A stretch of DNA of 64,000 bases from Mallotus nudiflorus (lineage: Eukaryota; Streptophyta; Magnoliopsida; Malpighiales; Euphorbiaceae): assembly GCA_947683625.1 (NCBI GenBank), contig CANTUR010000383.1:558001-622000 (forward strand). Direction: 5' to 3'. A program made the translations under genes and the position numbers. The notes under the pieces were generated by a model. That model made no database searches and was not told the DNA's origin. It was given only the letters and a program-made list of their open reading frames with translations. Positions 49,446 through 61,758 of the stretch are shown one piece after another; position 1 is the stretch's first letter, and the number at the start of each line of letters is the position of its first letter.

Positions 49446-51310
49446 ATGGCACCTAAGGAACAGGTTAGCTTCGATCTGTTTGTGTCTAGGATAGATGAGG
49501 AGTTGTTAGGATGGTACCAAAGGCGATTCAGCATTCCTGCCGATTACGCCCTTCACACCGTAGATAGAAAGTTTAAGGTCCATATCCCCATGCTAGATCT
49601 CAGTAGGCTAGTAGTGTATTTTGACCAACTATAAGGGGGTCTGAAGTTTCCATTAGATCCCTTTATAAAAAGATTTCTGAATAGGTACAACATCACGCCC
49701 GGTCAACTTCACCCTAATAGTTATCGGATTCTGATCGGGTTTATCCAGTTGATGCATAAAGAGGGTAGGGAACCAGACTTAGATGTCCTGCAGTATCTGT
49801 ATAGCCTGACTAAAAAGAAGAGAGAACTGATGTTCTCTTTATCAACTGTTCCCAACCACAGTCTATTTGTGAAGCTTCTGGATCTTCATAAGAAGTGGAG
49901 GCATAAGTTTTTCATTATCGAGCACCCTGCGAACTTCCTGGATGTCCGGAGAATGTGGTCTGATGAGTGCCACAAGGTAAACCTCCAAAACTATCAGACT
50001 ATGATACAAAGATGGTCTTAAGGCTTCATCTCGATGGCCTGGTCGATGCTTGGTTAGCTGAGGACGTTTTGAAAAGATACATGTGGAGAGTCTATCCAGT
50101 CTGCATTCAATATACTAGTATGTTTGGATTATCGAGAGGTATCATTCTAATTTGCTTTTTTATTTCTTCAATTGTAGATGACTGACTTTTTTGCTTTTGT
50201 GAACGGAATTCCACTTTTAGCTGATGAGCTAGCAAGGCAAGAAGAAGTACAAATTTCCTCCTCCTCTCCAGATCTTGAAGTACCTGAAGTCCCTGAGGAA
50301 GCGGTTGACAGTTCGAAGGGAAAGGCTGTAGTAGGGTCTTCCTGATCGGGCAGGGAAGGTCGGAAAAAGAGACGACTGATCAACCAAGGCTCAGATGCTG
50401 AGGAACTAAATGAGGAGATATACATCCAACATCCAAGTCTTTCTAGGTGTTCAGATATAAGGGCGTGGATCTTGAATAAAGTGAAGCCTCTGAGTGTCTC
50501 GAATGCCCAAGTTCGAGATCAATATGCTGAGTCACTGAGGCTACTAATGAATATGGAACATTGGTTTGAGGAGGGTTTGGAGGAGCTGTTCAATTTAATG
50601 ATCGGTCATTCTCTAGAAGTAAGTGAATGTTGTCTACCTGTAATTGTAACGTGTTCTTGTATTGAGGGAATGACATGAATTTTTCCTTATCATGGATGAC
50701 CCAGGCCTTAGTATTGATAAAGGACCAGTATTTCTACCTTAAAAGCCAATACAGCCTGAAGGAGATGGAGGTCAGAATAATAGCAATTGATTTTGAGAAG
50801 AGGCTAGATAGTGTAAAAATGGCACTAAAGCTCTGCCAGACAAAATACACAGAGGTAAAATCTAAGGCTGAGGTGAGCTAGAAAAAGGTTACTGATATGG
50901 AGTACAGTTAGGGTTAGTTGACTAAGAGGATCAAAAAGCAGGATTCTTGGATCACAGATCTAGAGAAGAGGCTATCCGGGGTTGAGAAATCTTGAGAAAA
51001 CAACAAGAGATCCTACCAGAGCATGATAGAAGGATTTCTTAAAACTTACAGGTCTAAATGTAGGAGGATCCTGCACTCTCAAAATCCATAGTTGGACTTA
51101 GCTGATTTAGATCGGATAACGTTGGCTGATCTAGCTAAGATTATTGCGGAAGAGGATGCTCGGCAAAAAGCCACTTCCTTTCATGCGATGAATATTTTTA
51201 GATCACTTGAAGGGTCCTCTACGGAGCTTCCAATGCCTATCAGTGTTGCCAATGGTGTTCCCCCTCCTATCTCCAAGCCTGATGGTTCGAATGTGCACTT
51301 AATAGAATAA
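49446..51310 (+). pseudogene. Antisense additional ORF of the Tat element (PF04195-like)
   Basis: This plus-strand gene is transcribed opposite to the element's pol genes, between integrase and the 3' UTR. From ATG 49446 (MAPKEQVSFDLFVSRIDEEL) it reads past one TAA (near 49631) into KFPLDPFIKRFLNRYNIT and PGQLHPNSYRILIGFIQLM. This is the signature of the plant 'putative gypsy type transposon' family (PF04195). A charged, coiled-coil-like region follows (about 50472-50881, with KDQYFYLKSQYSLKEMEVRI). A possible intron GTAAGTGAATG...GACCCAG lies at about 50619-50703. Antisense extra genes at this position are known in the Tat lineage, and their function is unknown. Several stops and frame changes make this copy a pseudogene. 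Confidence 0.75.
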
Positions 51311-51469
51311 AGATTTTTTTTTGTAATTGACTTTTATAAGATGGTTGTTTCTTCGATGAATAGAGAAACTTTATTTGATATCATTCCAAGTACATTTATT
51401 GATAGTACTTTCGAAGGTAGTTTAAGTTCTAAAATCATGGTAGTTCTTTGCCTTCTCTATCTTTTAATT

Positions 51470-52300
51470 TGTATGCCCCTTTAGACGTGTGCTCTGTAAC
51501 CTGATAGGGGCCCTCCTAATTTGGACCTAGTTTATCAGTGTTGGGGTTGCCTCTGCCAATATTTGCACTTTTGAGTACCCAGTCTCCGACCTTGAACTAT
51601 CTTGGATGATTACACTGGAGATGATACCGTGCTATTTTATGCCTATGAGCTTCAGCTATAGCGGACATCCGTTCCCTTCTTTCTTCAAGTAAGTCCATAC
51701 ATAACAGGTTTCAATGCTATTGATGTTTTGATCGAAGTTGTGACTGATCCTGTAACTTGGTGAATTAATCTCTACTGGTATTACCGTGTCTATGCCATAA
51801 GTTAGCCTGAATGGTGTTTCCTCTGTGGATGATTTGAGAGTAGTCCTATAGGCCCAAATTACATTGTTAAGTTCTTCAATCCATTTGCCCTTTTTCCTGT
51901 TAAGTCTCTTCTTTAACCCCTGCATGATAGTTCTGTTCATGACCTATGTTTACCCGTTTGTCTGCTGGTGATCTACGGAGGTAAAGCGAAGCTTTATTCT
52001 AAGGTCTGAGTAGAACCTTATAAACTTCTCATTGTCAAACTACTTGTCATTGTCTGTGATCAGGATGTGGGGTATGCTGAATCTGCAAATGATTTCTCTT
52101 TAGAAAAAATGTTAAATTCGAGCTTCTGTGATGGTTGGAACTGCTTCCACTTCTACCCACTTTGTGAAATGGTCTATAGCCATAATTAAGAACTTTTTTT
52201 ATAAAGTGGAGGTCAAGAAGGGACCCAAGATATCCATTCCCCACATGGCAAAAGGCCATGGGCTGCAGATCGGATATAGGGGGTAGGAAGGCTTGTGATT
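51470..52300 (-). pseudogene. Tat integrase remnant
   Basis: The minus strand reads, in pieces, MDILGPF near 52230, AIDHFTKWVEVEAVP, ICRFSIPHILITDND, FTSVDHQQTNG, and then GLKKRLNRKKGKWIEELNNV, IWAYRTT and FRLTYGIDTVIPVEI (51656-51940). This covers the integrase catalytic core and the following conserved block of Tat/Athila-type integrases. The first catalytic Asp (in MDI) and the second (in TDN) are readable, but stops interrupt the frame in several places. Confidence 0.85.
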
Positions 52301-52599
52301 AAGATGAGAGAATTGTTGGCACTTATGACATTCTTAAGTTAATTTTTAGGCATCATTAGACATGGTGGGCCAATAATATCCTTGAAGAAGCACTTTCCTG
52401 ATTAGTGTGTAGTGGGATTCATGCACTCCATAAATTCCTTCATGGATTTCCCTGAGTATGTAATTCTCTTCCTCTAGGGATACGCATTTAGACTATGGGT
52501 ATGAAAAGGATTTCCTATAGAGCTCCCCATGATGGATAGAGTAGTGAGTTGCCTTCATCTTCAGTTTTTGAGCTTTCAGTTTGTCTTTTAAAAGTGTTC

Positions 52600-53560
52600 T
52601 ATGTTCCAGGTATTGGACTATCAGTGCATCCATTCCAAGATTTCTCGTACTTTCTTGATATTAGGGTCTTTGGTACTGGGTTTTGTTAGTGCTTTAGTGA
52701 ATTCCATACCCTTAAACACTTGGTTGTCTTTAGCTGCCGATTTGGCTAAGAGGTCAGCCCTCGAGTTTTCGTGTTTGGGTATTTGGACGATCTCCTATTT
52801 TCCTCCGTCTTGTTTAATCTTCTTTAAGAGTTGCATAACTTTTCCTGCATATCTAGCGATGCTCGGATCCTTGATCTGGAATGTCCCATTGACCTAGTTC
52901 ACTACTAGTTGAGAGTTTGAGTGTATTATAAGGTGTTTGGCTCTGACTTCGATAACTAACTTTAATCCTGTGATTAGTGCCTCATATTTTATAGCATTAT
53001 TGGTTGCATTGTACTCTATTCAAACTGCATACCGGATGTGGATTTTATGTGGTCCTTTGAGGATAACTTTGGCACCAGATCCTTAAGTGGAGGATGCTCC
53101 ATCAACATAGAGTTTCCATTCTGGTGCCTTGGTCATGGTGAGGTCTTCTAGTGTCATTTCTTGAACAAAATCTGCTAACACTTGAGCTTTTACTTGCTGA
53201 TGGGGCTCATAATCAATGTCGAATTCTTTAAGTAATACCGACCATTGAATCAATCTGCCCAAAGTCTCAGGTCTTTGTAAGATTTTTTGCAAGGGGAAGC
53301 GAGATCTGACGATGATGGGATGAGCCTGGAAGTAATGTCAGAGCTTCCGGGATGCATGGACATTGGTTATGGCCAACTTATCCAACGTTGGGTACCGAAC
53401 CTTAAATCCTCGGAGTATTTTACTGATGTAATATACTGAATTTTGATGGCTCTCTTCTTCCTTTACTAGCATCAAAGCTATGCATTCTTGACCTACTGAG
53501 AGATATAAGTACAGTGTTTCCTTTGGAACCAACCTGCTGAGTAGAGGTTGTGAGGACAAG
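52600..53560 (-). pseudogene. Tat RNase H and second (archaeal-type) RNase H remnants
   Basis: From 53560 downward the frame shows the RT-linked RNase H end (ISKILRGFKVRYPTLDKLAI, then LGRLIQWSVLLKEFDIDY and VLADFVQEMT). It then starts a second RNase H domain at WKLYVDGASST (about 53110-53080), continuing in pieces to about 52600 (YNATNNAIKYEALITGLKL, NSQLVVN). A second RNase H after the first is a hallmark of the Tat lineage. Confidence 0.8.
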
Positions 53561-53599
53561 AATATTTTGATGTCTTCAAAGGCCGCCTGGTAGTTTGCA

Positions 53600-55091
53600 G
53601 TCCAAATAAATTTCTTGAAATTTTTTAAAGCTCAGAATAGTGGTAGACACCGTCTAGCTAAGCAGGAGATGAAACGTCCCAAAGCCGTGATTCTGCCATT
53701 TAGCTTTTGTAACTCATGGATAGTCTTCGGGGCTTTCATATTGAGAATGGCTTCCATTTTTTTTGGGTTGGCTTCAAAACCTCTGTGAGATATCATGAAT
53801 CCTAAGAATTTGCCAGCTTTGACTCAAAAAATGCATTTTTCTGGATTTAGCTTGATCCTAGACTCACTAAGTAATTAAAGCACTTAATCCAAATCCATTG
53901 GGTGTTGTTCTACATGTTTGCTCTTAATAATAATGTCATCCATATATACTTGCACATTTTTCCCAATCTAGTCCTAAAGTACATGGTTCATCATTCTCTG
54001 ATATGTTGCTCCGACATTCTTTAGCCTGAAGGGCATTACCTTGTAGCAGTAAAGACCTTCATGGTGATGAAGGATATTTTCTCTTGATCTTCACTCTTCA
54101 TTGGTATTTGGTGATATCCTTGCTTTGCATTAATAAAACTATATAGTCTGTGGTAGGCATTGGAGTCTACGAGGTGGTCAATTTTAGGTAGTAGGTAGTT
54201 ATCCTTGGGACATGCCTAATTAAGGTCAGTATAGTCCACACCCATCCTATACTTTTCGTTCTATTTCTTGATTAGTACCACATTAGCCACCCATTCTAGA
54301 TGAGTAACTTCCTTGATAAACCAGGCTTCTAACAACTTCTTCGTTTCCTCAGCGATTATCTTCTGCCTCTCGTATACAAAGGTTTTTTTCTTCTGGATCA
54401 CTGGCCTCACCCCTAGTCTAATGTTCAAGCTATGACAGGCAACCTGGGGATCTACCCCAGTTATTTCAGATGCCCGAGAAGTGAAGTCTTCTGAGTGTCT
54501 AGTAAGGACTTCCTTTATTCCTTGCTTGGTGTCATAGTCAAGCTCATTACCGATCTTCATCGCTTTCCCATAAGTAATTTGAAATGTTTTAGTGTCATCG
54601 ACAAATTGTGGTATAGTGCCTTGTTTCTCTATTTCCCACATTTCTAAAGGGAAAGCCTTTATCTGAGGCTTTATGGCCATTTGATAACACTGTCTGGCCA
54701 TATGCTGATCTCCATAGATAGTGAGAGTTCTGCCCTCAACTAGAATCTTCATAATTAGGTGTCGAATACTTATGACTGCATCTACTTTATAAAGCACTAG
54801 TCGTCCTATGATTCCATTGTATGCCAGTGGGAGATCCACCACATTGAACAAGGTTTTAATAACTTTCATTTCTTTATCGTCCCGATTTCCAAATTCCAGA
54901 TTTAACTTCATAATTCCCATTGGCTGTATAGTTCCTCCGTAGAAGTTTGTAATGGGATTCTGGATGGCTTTCAGGTTGGTGACAGAGCCTCCCATTGCTT
55001 TGTAAGCATTCCAAGACAATGCATTGATGGTGCTTCCGTTATCAACCAATAACCTCTTTACCAAATAATTATTAATGTATGCTTTTATCAC
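53600..55091 (-). pseudogene. Tat protease and reverse transcriptase remnant
   Basis: The open part (54261-55091, 276 residues) starts in the protease with LLVDNGSTINALSWNAYKAM (the active site has DNGS where relatives have DGGS or DTGS). It continues FYGGTIQPMG and AYNGIIGRLVL, then the linker GVDPQVACHSLNIRLGVRPV and the RT start LLEAWFIKEVTHLEWVANVV. Beyond 54261 the RT is frame-broken, but the catalytic YMDD can be read at 53935-53946 (VYMDDIIIKS). The linker and RT wording is characteristic of Tat/Retand elements. Confidence 0.88.
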
Positions 55092-55415
55092 TAGGGCATC
55101 ACAGTGGGGATGATGAACATGGAAACCATCTTTAGAATTAAATATGATCTTTTTTTTTTTTTAAAGTTGGCCCTTCTCCACAACTTCGTTAGGTTTCTTC
55201 TCAGCATTTTCTCCATCAATAATCATGTTAATAATGCCAGTTGGCTCATTCCAAGCTTTATTTGCTTTTGGCCTGTCTCATGTATGAGCTTCTAGGTTCC
55301 TGCTCCCTCTAGATGTGTCCGTGAAATTATTGAGTTTACCATTTTGTACCAGTATTTCTATGGCATTCTTCAATTCTCTATAGGTCTCAGTATCGTGCCC
55401 ATATTCTCAGTGATA

Positions 55416-56809
55416 CTAGCAATAATGTCCCCTATCTTGCATGGACCTCTGGCTTGGGCTTATTCTTCTAGCTGGAGTAATTCCTACACCACTCTGTTTG
55501 ACCCATATGAGGATTCTGGATTGAGAGGTATTTAGAGGTGTGTATCTGTTTGCTTCTCTGTTAAATCTTTTTACTGGGTTTCTGAAATTTATTTTTGAGA
55601 AGCTTGCTTGTTTGGATCTTGATCTTTCATCTTTGGTTGGTGGTTTTTCTTCTTCCCTTTGCATCCTTCTATCTTTATCCATATTTATCATTTTTATCAC
55701 CATAGCCATCACTTCCGCAAAAGTACCAGGTTCCTTCATCATTATCTTATCTTTGAGCTTTCTGAGTCTAGTGCCATTTTTCAAAGCTTCTATAGCAACT
55801 TTGTCTACAAGGTTTTTGATCTGCATGGCTACCTTGTAGAATTTATCAAGGTAGCTTCGTCATTGACCTCTTGCCAGCACATCTGAAGATCGTTGATATT
55901 TTTGGCAGGGGGGATATTAGTGACGAACCTGGTATAAAACTTCTCTACCAGATCCTTGAAAGAGGTGATAGAGTTCTTTGGGAGTCAATGAAACTATTTT
56001 TAGGCGTTCTTTGTAATTGTGCTTAAGAAGACCCTGCACATGATTCCAACGTTCACGTTCTGGAGCAATATTCTTATTTTAAATGAGGATATGTGGTTGA
56101 CAGGATCTTCGATCCCATTATATTGATATAGTTATGGGATTCTAAACTTGGTAGGGATCTCTGTATGGATTATCCTTTTTATGAATGGCGTTCTGCCTTC
56201 CATAATACATTCATCTTCCTTCCTTAGTCTCATATGAGCTTTGTGTATAACTTTTTCAACCCTCTAATTTAACTTTAAGTCATCAAGAGCCAGAATTGTT
56301 GAACTACATTCCCCCTATGAAACTTTGCTCTTCCCCTTGTTCACCTCAGGTATCTCCGAAGGTGTCATGTTGTTGTCCATATGAGCCGGTCCTAGATTGC
56401 TGCTTTGAACTAAGGTGTTCAACTATTGTTGCATTAGGGCTATCTGAGCTTAGATATTTTGTATCATTGCTTCCTTGTTGGTTTAAGTGAGGTTGAGTGT
56501 TTGGGTTACAATGTTCAAGTTTGGTGTAGTTACAGCTGGTGTATCTGTTAGGCTTGGAAAAGGTATGGAAGGTATTGGACAGTGATGGTGTTACAATAGA
56601 GCATAATATGGAAATTCGGTGCCCGAAGTCGACCAACCCTGGGTATTTCTAAGAGGTAAGTGCGTATTTCCGAATGAAGGTTCGACATACTGGAAGGTTG
56701 TTGGAAGTACTGTTGTCGGGAGAGGTGTTGATAGATTAATTGGAGGAATGGGTGTTGAAAGGTTAATGTGAATTTCAGGAGTCGAGATTGGCTATGGGTT
56801 GGAAGTCAT
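55416..56809 (-). pseudogene. Tat gag remnant
   Basis: A possible start codon lies at 56809, about 70 bases inside the 5' LTR. The readable core lies at 55416-55990, with FKDLVEKFYTRFVTNIPPAK, then LVDKVAIEALKNGTRLRKLK and the Lys/Arg-rich RSRSKQASFSKINFRNPVKR typical of Tat gag C-termini. Stops break the N-terminal half. Confidence 0.75.
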
Positions 56810-56859
56810 GATGTCAATATCTTAACTTAGCACATGTATAAATGGCTTTTTCCTAAGAG

Positions 56860-56877
56860 TTCTCACAGACGGTGCCA
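56860..56877 (-). other. Primer-binding site of the Tat element
   Basis: The minus strand reads TGGCACCGTCTGTGAGAA two bases inside the 5' LTR. Intact relatives often carry TGGCGCCGTCTGTGGG here, which would mean this copy has G-to-A changes. Confidence 0.7.
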
Positions 56878-56879
56878 CT

Positions 56880-57284
56880 TGATAACTTGTTTTCGAAACT
56901 TTTGAGCTTGGGATCCTGTAAATAACCAACAAAGGGCAAGGTGAGAGGTGGGGAGGATCCCCACAAACACTTTGATGCCTAAGTTAGAAAATAGAGAGAG
57001 AATCTAGAGAGAGAAAGTAAGAACAATTAGAATATGAGAGAATAAGATGATTGAGAATGAGGGATATTAGGTCCTATTTATAGTGATATTTAAACCTGAA
57101 AAGAGTAGAATTCCTCTTAAAATATAAATCCTAAACTAAATAAGAGAGTATTCTTTTTTCGTCTATGAATCTTCTTAAAGCAAGGTACTTTTCTTAAATG
57201 GATTCGACTGTCTTCCTTTTACGAGTATCCCTATTCAGAAAATAAAATTCTTTAATTAAAAAGAAATATATATATGCGGTATCA
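56880..57284 (-). repeat. 5' LTR of the Tat element
   Basis: This 405-base LTR reads TGATACCGCATATATAT...CAAGTTATCA on the minus strand. A good TATA box (CACTATAAATAGGA) lies at 57072-57085 on the minus strand. It matches the two halves of 37848-41505. Confidence 0.93.
57074..57082 (-). promoter_or_regulatory. TATA box of the Tat LTR
   Basis: TATAAATAG on the minus strand, with a GC-richer right flank (GACC), about 200 bases inside the LTR. It is conserved at the matching place in the other LTR (38042-38050). Confidence 0.6.
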
Positions 57285-57603
57285 CCCTTGAAATGCCATG
57301 ATAATGGCAAGTATTGTCCCAATAAAGCTGCATTGCATCAATAAAAAATCTATGCTTCTACCTATTGTTAAGAAGCCCATAACTTAAGTTGCAAGGAGAC
57401 GAATAAGTAAATATGGAGAAATTTGTTTTTAAAAAATATAAAATATTGAAACGAGAAGAAATATATAAATATTAAAAATATATAAATATTAAAATATAAT
57501 TTTTTGTAATTTAAAATTTTATATAAAAATAATTAAAAATATGCATTTAAATAAAATATTATCAATATTATAATTATTTTCAAAACTTAAAGCTAACTGA
57601 ATA

Positions 57604-57645
<42 letters not shown>
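57604..57645. repeat. (AAT)n microsatellite
   Basis: About 13 ATA/AAT trinucleotide units. This creates the poly-Leu open frame on the minus strand, which is not a gene. Confidence 0.95.
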
Positions 57646-57646
<1 letters not shown>

Positions 57647-58545
57647 TATAAATTAAATTAAAAATAAATATAAATAAGTTCAATAAACTACAATTGCTAG
57701 TCAATAAAAAAAAAAACATTGAGAGCCATTAATCGGTAAACATAATCAAAACTATAAATACTACAAGAAAGTTAAAAAACAAAATAAATATGGATCAATT
57801 TATTTAATTCTAAAAAAAATAAATAAGACATGCATCAATTTATCTAATTGTTAATTTTTTTTAAAAGAGGACAATTGATTAGCAGAAAACAGAACACATA
57901 TGCATGAGCGACGTCTTTCAAAAAAAAAAAAGACCTATGTTATTCAAAGAGCAAAACCCAGCCAATACAATTTCAAAATTCACATCTTTCTTGGCAACCA
58001 TCCACCACCGGAAATCAAAAACAATTTCAAAAAATAAAACCCTAACAACCCACCTTTAGAAATCAAGAACTTCTTTGTAATCAAAACAAACTCACCCTCC
58101 CACCAAAAAGAAAATTGATGTGGATGAAGAACACAAGCCAATAGAAAACAAAATTTGACATAGAGAGCAAAAAAAGCTTACCATAAAACATAATTTGATA
58201 TGAATTTAGGTATTTGAATTTTATTTTGTTTGGATTTATGTTTTTTTCTTGTTGATTTCACTTTTGTTTCTTCTTCTGGTAGTGTTGTTGTTTATTTGGT
58301 TTAATTTTTTTCCGATAAACTAAGAACTATGTTAAGATAAAAATGGTGAACAAATGAAACATATTTCTTATTTTTTAAAAATTTACAGAAATGGCCTCAA
58401 TATGTATAAGGGTCATTTTTTACCGTTTTCAATTGGAAACGTATCCAATTCAAAAAAACGCCGGTGTGGTCATGTTTCTGTGCAACGTAGCAAATAACAA
58501 TTGTCAATTGGCATTATTATAAGTAGATGAATGAAGATGGTTTAC

Positions 58546-58650
58546 ACATTGAGCAATTTTTATTACAATTGAACATGGCTTTATGAACTAATTTAAGCAC
58601 ACTGAGCGAATTTTATTACAATTGAACATGACTTTATCAATTAATTTAAG
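58546..58650. repeat. Imperfect tandem duplication, about 53-bp unit
   Basis: CATTGAGCAATTTTTATTAC...GAACTAATTTAAG (58546 onward) is followed by CACTGAGCGAATTTTATTAC...CAATTAATTTAAG (about 58599 onward), with only a few differences. Confidence 0.75.
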
Positions 58651-59939
58651 TAACCCAAGCTAATTTTTCCGTTTCAAGCTTTCTTTTGTTTTGGGGCTCG
58701 TGGTGGGAAGATCATGCGGAAGACTGAAGCAGCCAATATTGCTTCTGTGAACGGGCAAATCCAATAAACATACAAGTGCTCCCATCACTTATGTGTTGTG
58801 CCATTTATTTAGGTATGCCCACCCGAAAGCCTGAAGAAACAGTAACTTGCATATTTAGTTATGCTTCTGTATAGATTATTGTAGTACATAAACAGTGATG
58901 AAAATAAAAAGAATTATGTATAATGATTAAATTTTATTTAAAAGTATGAATGGTTGCAAAATAAAAGAAATAAAGATAAAATGATATTGTAGCTTACCAT
59001 AATTATAGTATCCCCTATTAGGATAAAATATTGAAAACAGAGTAGTTTAGGAATTGTAATTCATGAAAAAATAAACATTTTAATTAAAGAATAATCATGT
59101 AATTTGCTATGAAAAAAATTAAAAGAGGAGTGCAAAAATCTCCACCCATAAAGAAAATTTTTTTTACTGTTTAACGCTCAGCATTTGTTGTTAAAAAAAA
59201 ACACCCAACATTTACAAATTTTTTATACCATCTAATTTAATATTGTATTATTAATTAATGCCATTTTTATAATGAAACAATATGTTAATGAGTCAATACT
59301 ATTTTATTTTTTATTTATGTTTTTTATTTTAAATTTAAATATTGAAAAGAGTATAATACTTAATTTTTTTTTATATTTAAGCAACTTGCATATTTTAAAC
59401 TTCATTTAGGATAAATAAAAAATATAAATAAATAAATTGTGTTAATTTTATAAATGTTCAATAAAAAATCATTTGCATCGATAAAATTAAAATGAAATTA
59501 AAAATTTTATAAATTAAGTCAAATTTGTAATCATAAATATGCAACTTTTATTTTTCATCATTAAATTTTTTTAACTAGTTGAAATAGTTAAATTGTCACC
59601 ATATGACGATAAAAGTTTAAATTATGTTCTTTTTATTTAAATATTCATATTTTTACCTTTGAGTTATTTATGGAGACTCTCATCACTCATCTTAAAAATT
59701 GTTATAGTTTGAAAAAGAAAAAACTTAAAACAGATGAGAAAATGTATAAAAATTCACTTATGGTTTTGCTGTAATTTCACTTAATATTTTTAAAGGTTTA
59801 AATATACACATACCATTACTAAAATGATACAGAAATATCTATCCAGTAAACACTGTTAACAGCTCTGTTTAATATCTATTAAAAAATGCTGATATGGCAT
59901 AAGGGTAAAAAAAATTTACATAAGATCCACTAACTTGTA

Positions 59940-60310
59940 TTACCCTCGCCAAACCCAAATCCAAAACCAGTACCATCTCTAGAAGAATCGCTGCTTCCAG
60001 CACCGCCCTCACCACCGCTCAAATCTCCCTCTATTCGCTGGCAACTTCAGCCTCTACTACGTCCGTCGGTGATTTCTGCTTCTGCTGCATCTCTTATCCT
60101 ATGCCACCATTTCTACATTTTTTTTATCGTCTTTTCCTTTTTCTTTTTTTCTGCGCTGTTTTAGGTTTTTATGTTTCTTTCTCCTAATTTTATCGTATTT
60201 TCGAAGGAGGTGCTGCTTGATTTGAATGTTGGGTTTAACTTGACTTTGAATGGAGGGTTTGCTTTGAATTATGTGGATGGTGGTGTAAATGATAGTGTCA
60301 GCTATTAAGC
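59940..60310 (+). other. GC-richer patch, possible gene fragment
   Basis: Within very AT-rich sequence, 59940-60110 is Pro/Ser/Ala-codon rich and open in more than one plus-strand frame (for example SRRIAASSTALTTAQISLYS). No ATG precedes it and no splice partner is evident. It may be a decayed or captured exon. I do not recognise the family. Confidence 0.3.
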
Positions 60311-61500
60311 AAGAAGGCGAGAAATCACTGGACTAAGTTATCAGTTAATTTCATTTTTTAAAATTTTGATCATTAATTTTAATTATTCTAAATTTGATAT
60401 ATATTTAAAATTATTATTGTTCTACAAAAATAATTTAAATTAACCTAAATTAATTATACTTTAGTTAAATAATAGATTTATACATTTTTCATATTTTTCT
60501 ATGCATCTAATTTTCGTATTAGCATTAATAAGTAGAAAGAATTATATATTTGATAACCCTATGATTGTTTATTTTAAAAGAATTCAAAATTCTACCGAGT
60601 AGTTTTGTTGTTTTGGTTACAGTAAGTAGTTCAGTCCTACACCAATTTTTCCAACATATTTCTTGTCACGACATGGATAATATTATAACAAGCAATTTTT
60701 CCCTTCAAGATCATATTTTCTCCAAAAATATTTGATGTCAAATTTTATTTTTTTAACCAAAGATGTTAGTACGTTGAAGAGGAGTAAGAATTGATGAGGT
60801 TTGAACCGATATCATGACACTATGTTGGTGAGTAAGCAACCACCAAGACCAAGATGTCTTGGTTCTTTAAATCAACTCTCTCTAAATCAATATATTTTGA
60901 AATTTATTTTCCACATTTGAAATATAAATTTAAATATTAACTCTTAAATGTTATAGATATTTAAAAGGTATGTTTGGTACTAAAATAAATTTTATATTTT
61001 AAAATTATAATATTACCTTTAAAATAAAAATTTTAAAATATTTTATTATGCCAACACAAATTGTGCTGTTTAGAATTACTAAAAAAACTTAAAAAAATTT
61101 ATGGTGCCATAATGACAATGGATAAAATTCAATTATTCATGCTGTTTGTTTTTAATTAGAGGGGTGGGGGAGAAATAAGATTTGAATCTTTAATTTTTCT
61201 AACTTTTTACCTCCTTTTCTACAAATTAATTATTTATATTAATTATTAAAAAAAATTTATACAATTAAATTACTCAATCTTTCAAGCATGCTATAAATAA
61301 AAATATGCAATTTCTGAGTAAACAAATTTATTTTATTTCTTTTATTACACAGACATTCCATATTATTTTTAATTTATCATTAATTTCTGAATAAAAAGAA
61401 TATTTAATTCAATTAAATGGATATATTAAGCTCCGAAGTAAAAAAGTATACATATGGTGGCATAAATAACCTTAATTGAAGATACACATTTCATTAATCT

Positions 61501-61758
61501 TTCTATTATTGTATCTAAATCACCACCGTTGAATTTATACGCGACATATACTGATATACCCTTTCTCAGCTACAAATCTAAGGCACAGAACCACGGAGAA
61601 AACCGTAATTGGAATCTTCTTCTTCCCATCGCCATTGCCCTCCGCGGAACACATCCGCGCAATTCTCTGCAGAAATTCACCACAATCTCTGCTTCGTTCT
61701 GCAAACAATCGAGCTGTTCAAAGAAGCATCTCACCATAGCTAAACTACAGGAGTGAAA
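61501..61758 (+). promoter_or_regulatory. HSBP 5' UTR / proximal promoter
   Basis: This is the GC-richer stretch directly before the HSBP start codon. It contains a 75-codon open frame (61529-61756) that ends three bases before the real ATG. It could be an upstream ORF if transcription starts before 61529. No clear heat-shock element was found by eye. Confidence 0.4.

Larger units (their letters stand above)
37848..57284 (-). mobile_element. Full-length Tat-lineage Ty3/gypsy element carrying three nested insertions
   Basis: The element lies on the minus strand: 5' LTR 56880-57284 (405 bp), 3' LTR 37848-41505 (404 bp after removing an insertion). Ends are TGATA...TATCA and a perfect 5-bp target duplication CCCTT flanks it (37843-37847, 57285-57289). 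The order is LTR, primer site, gag, protease, RT, RNase H, second RNase H, integrase, antisense ORF, tandem repeats, polypurine tract, LTR. That is the layout known for Tat/Retand elements. Removing the insertions leaves about 9.4 kb. The coding region is broken by many stops. The nested elements are at 38119-41367 and 42528-49258, the latter containing 42927-46314. Confidence 0.93.
57285..61500. other. Gene-poor AT-rich intergenic region
   Basis: The region begins with the CCCTT target duplication and then host sequence. Long AT-rich stretches have stops in all frames. I see no gene, RNA gene or retroelement domain. The only compositional exception is a GC-richer patch at about 59940-60310. 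Confidence 0.6.

Noticed and set aside
50139..50177. Possible intron GTATCATTC...AATTGTAG in the antisense Tat gene
   Set aside because: At 39 bases it is too short for a plant intron. The surrounding stops are better explained by decay.
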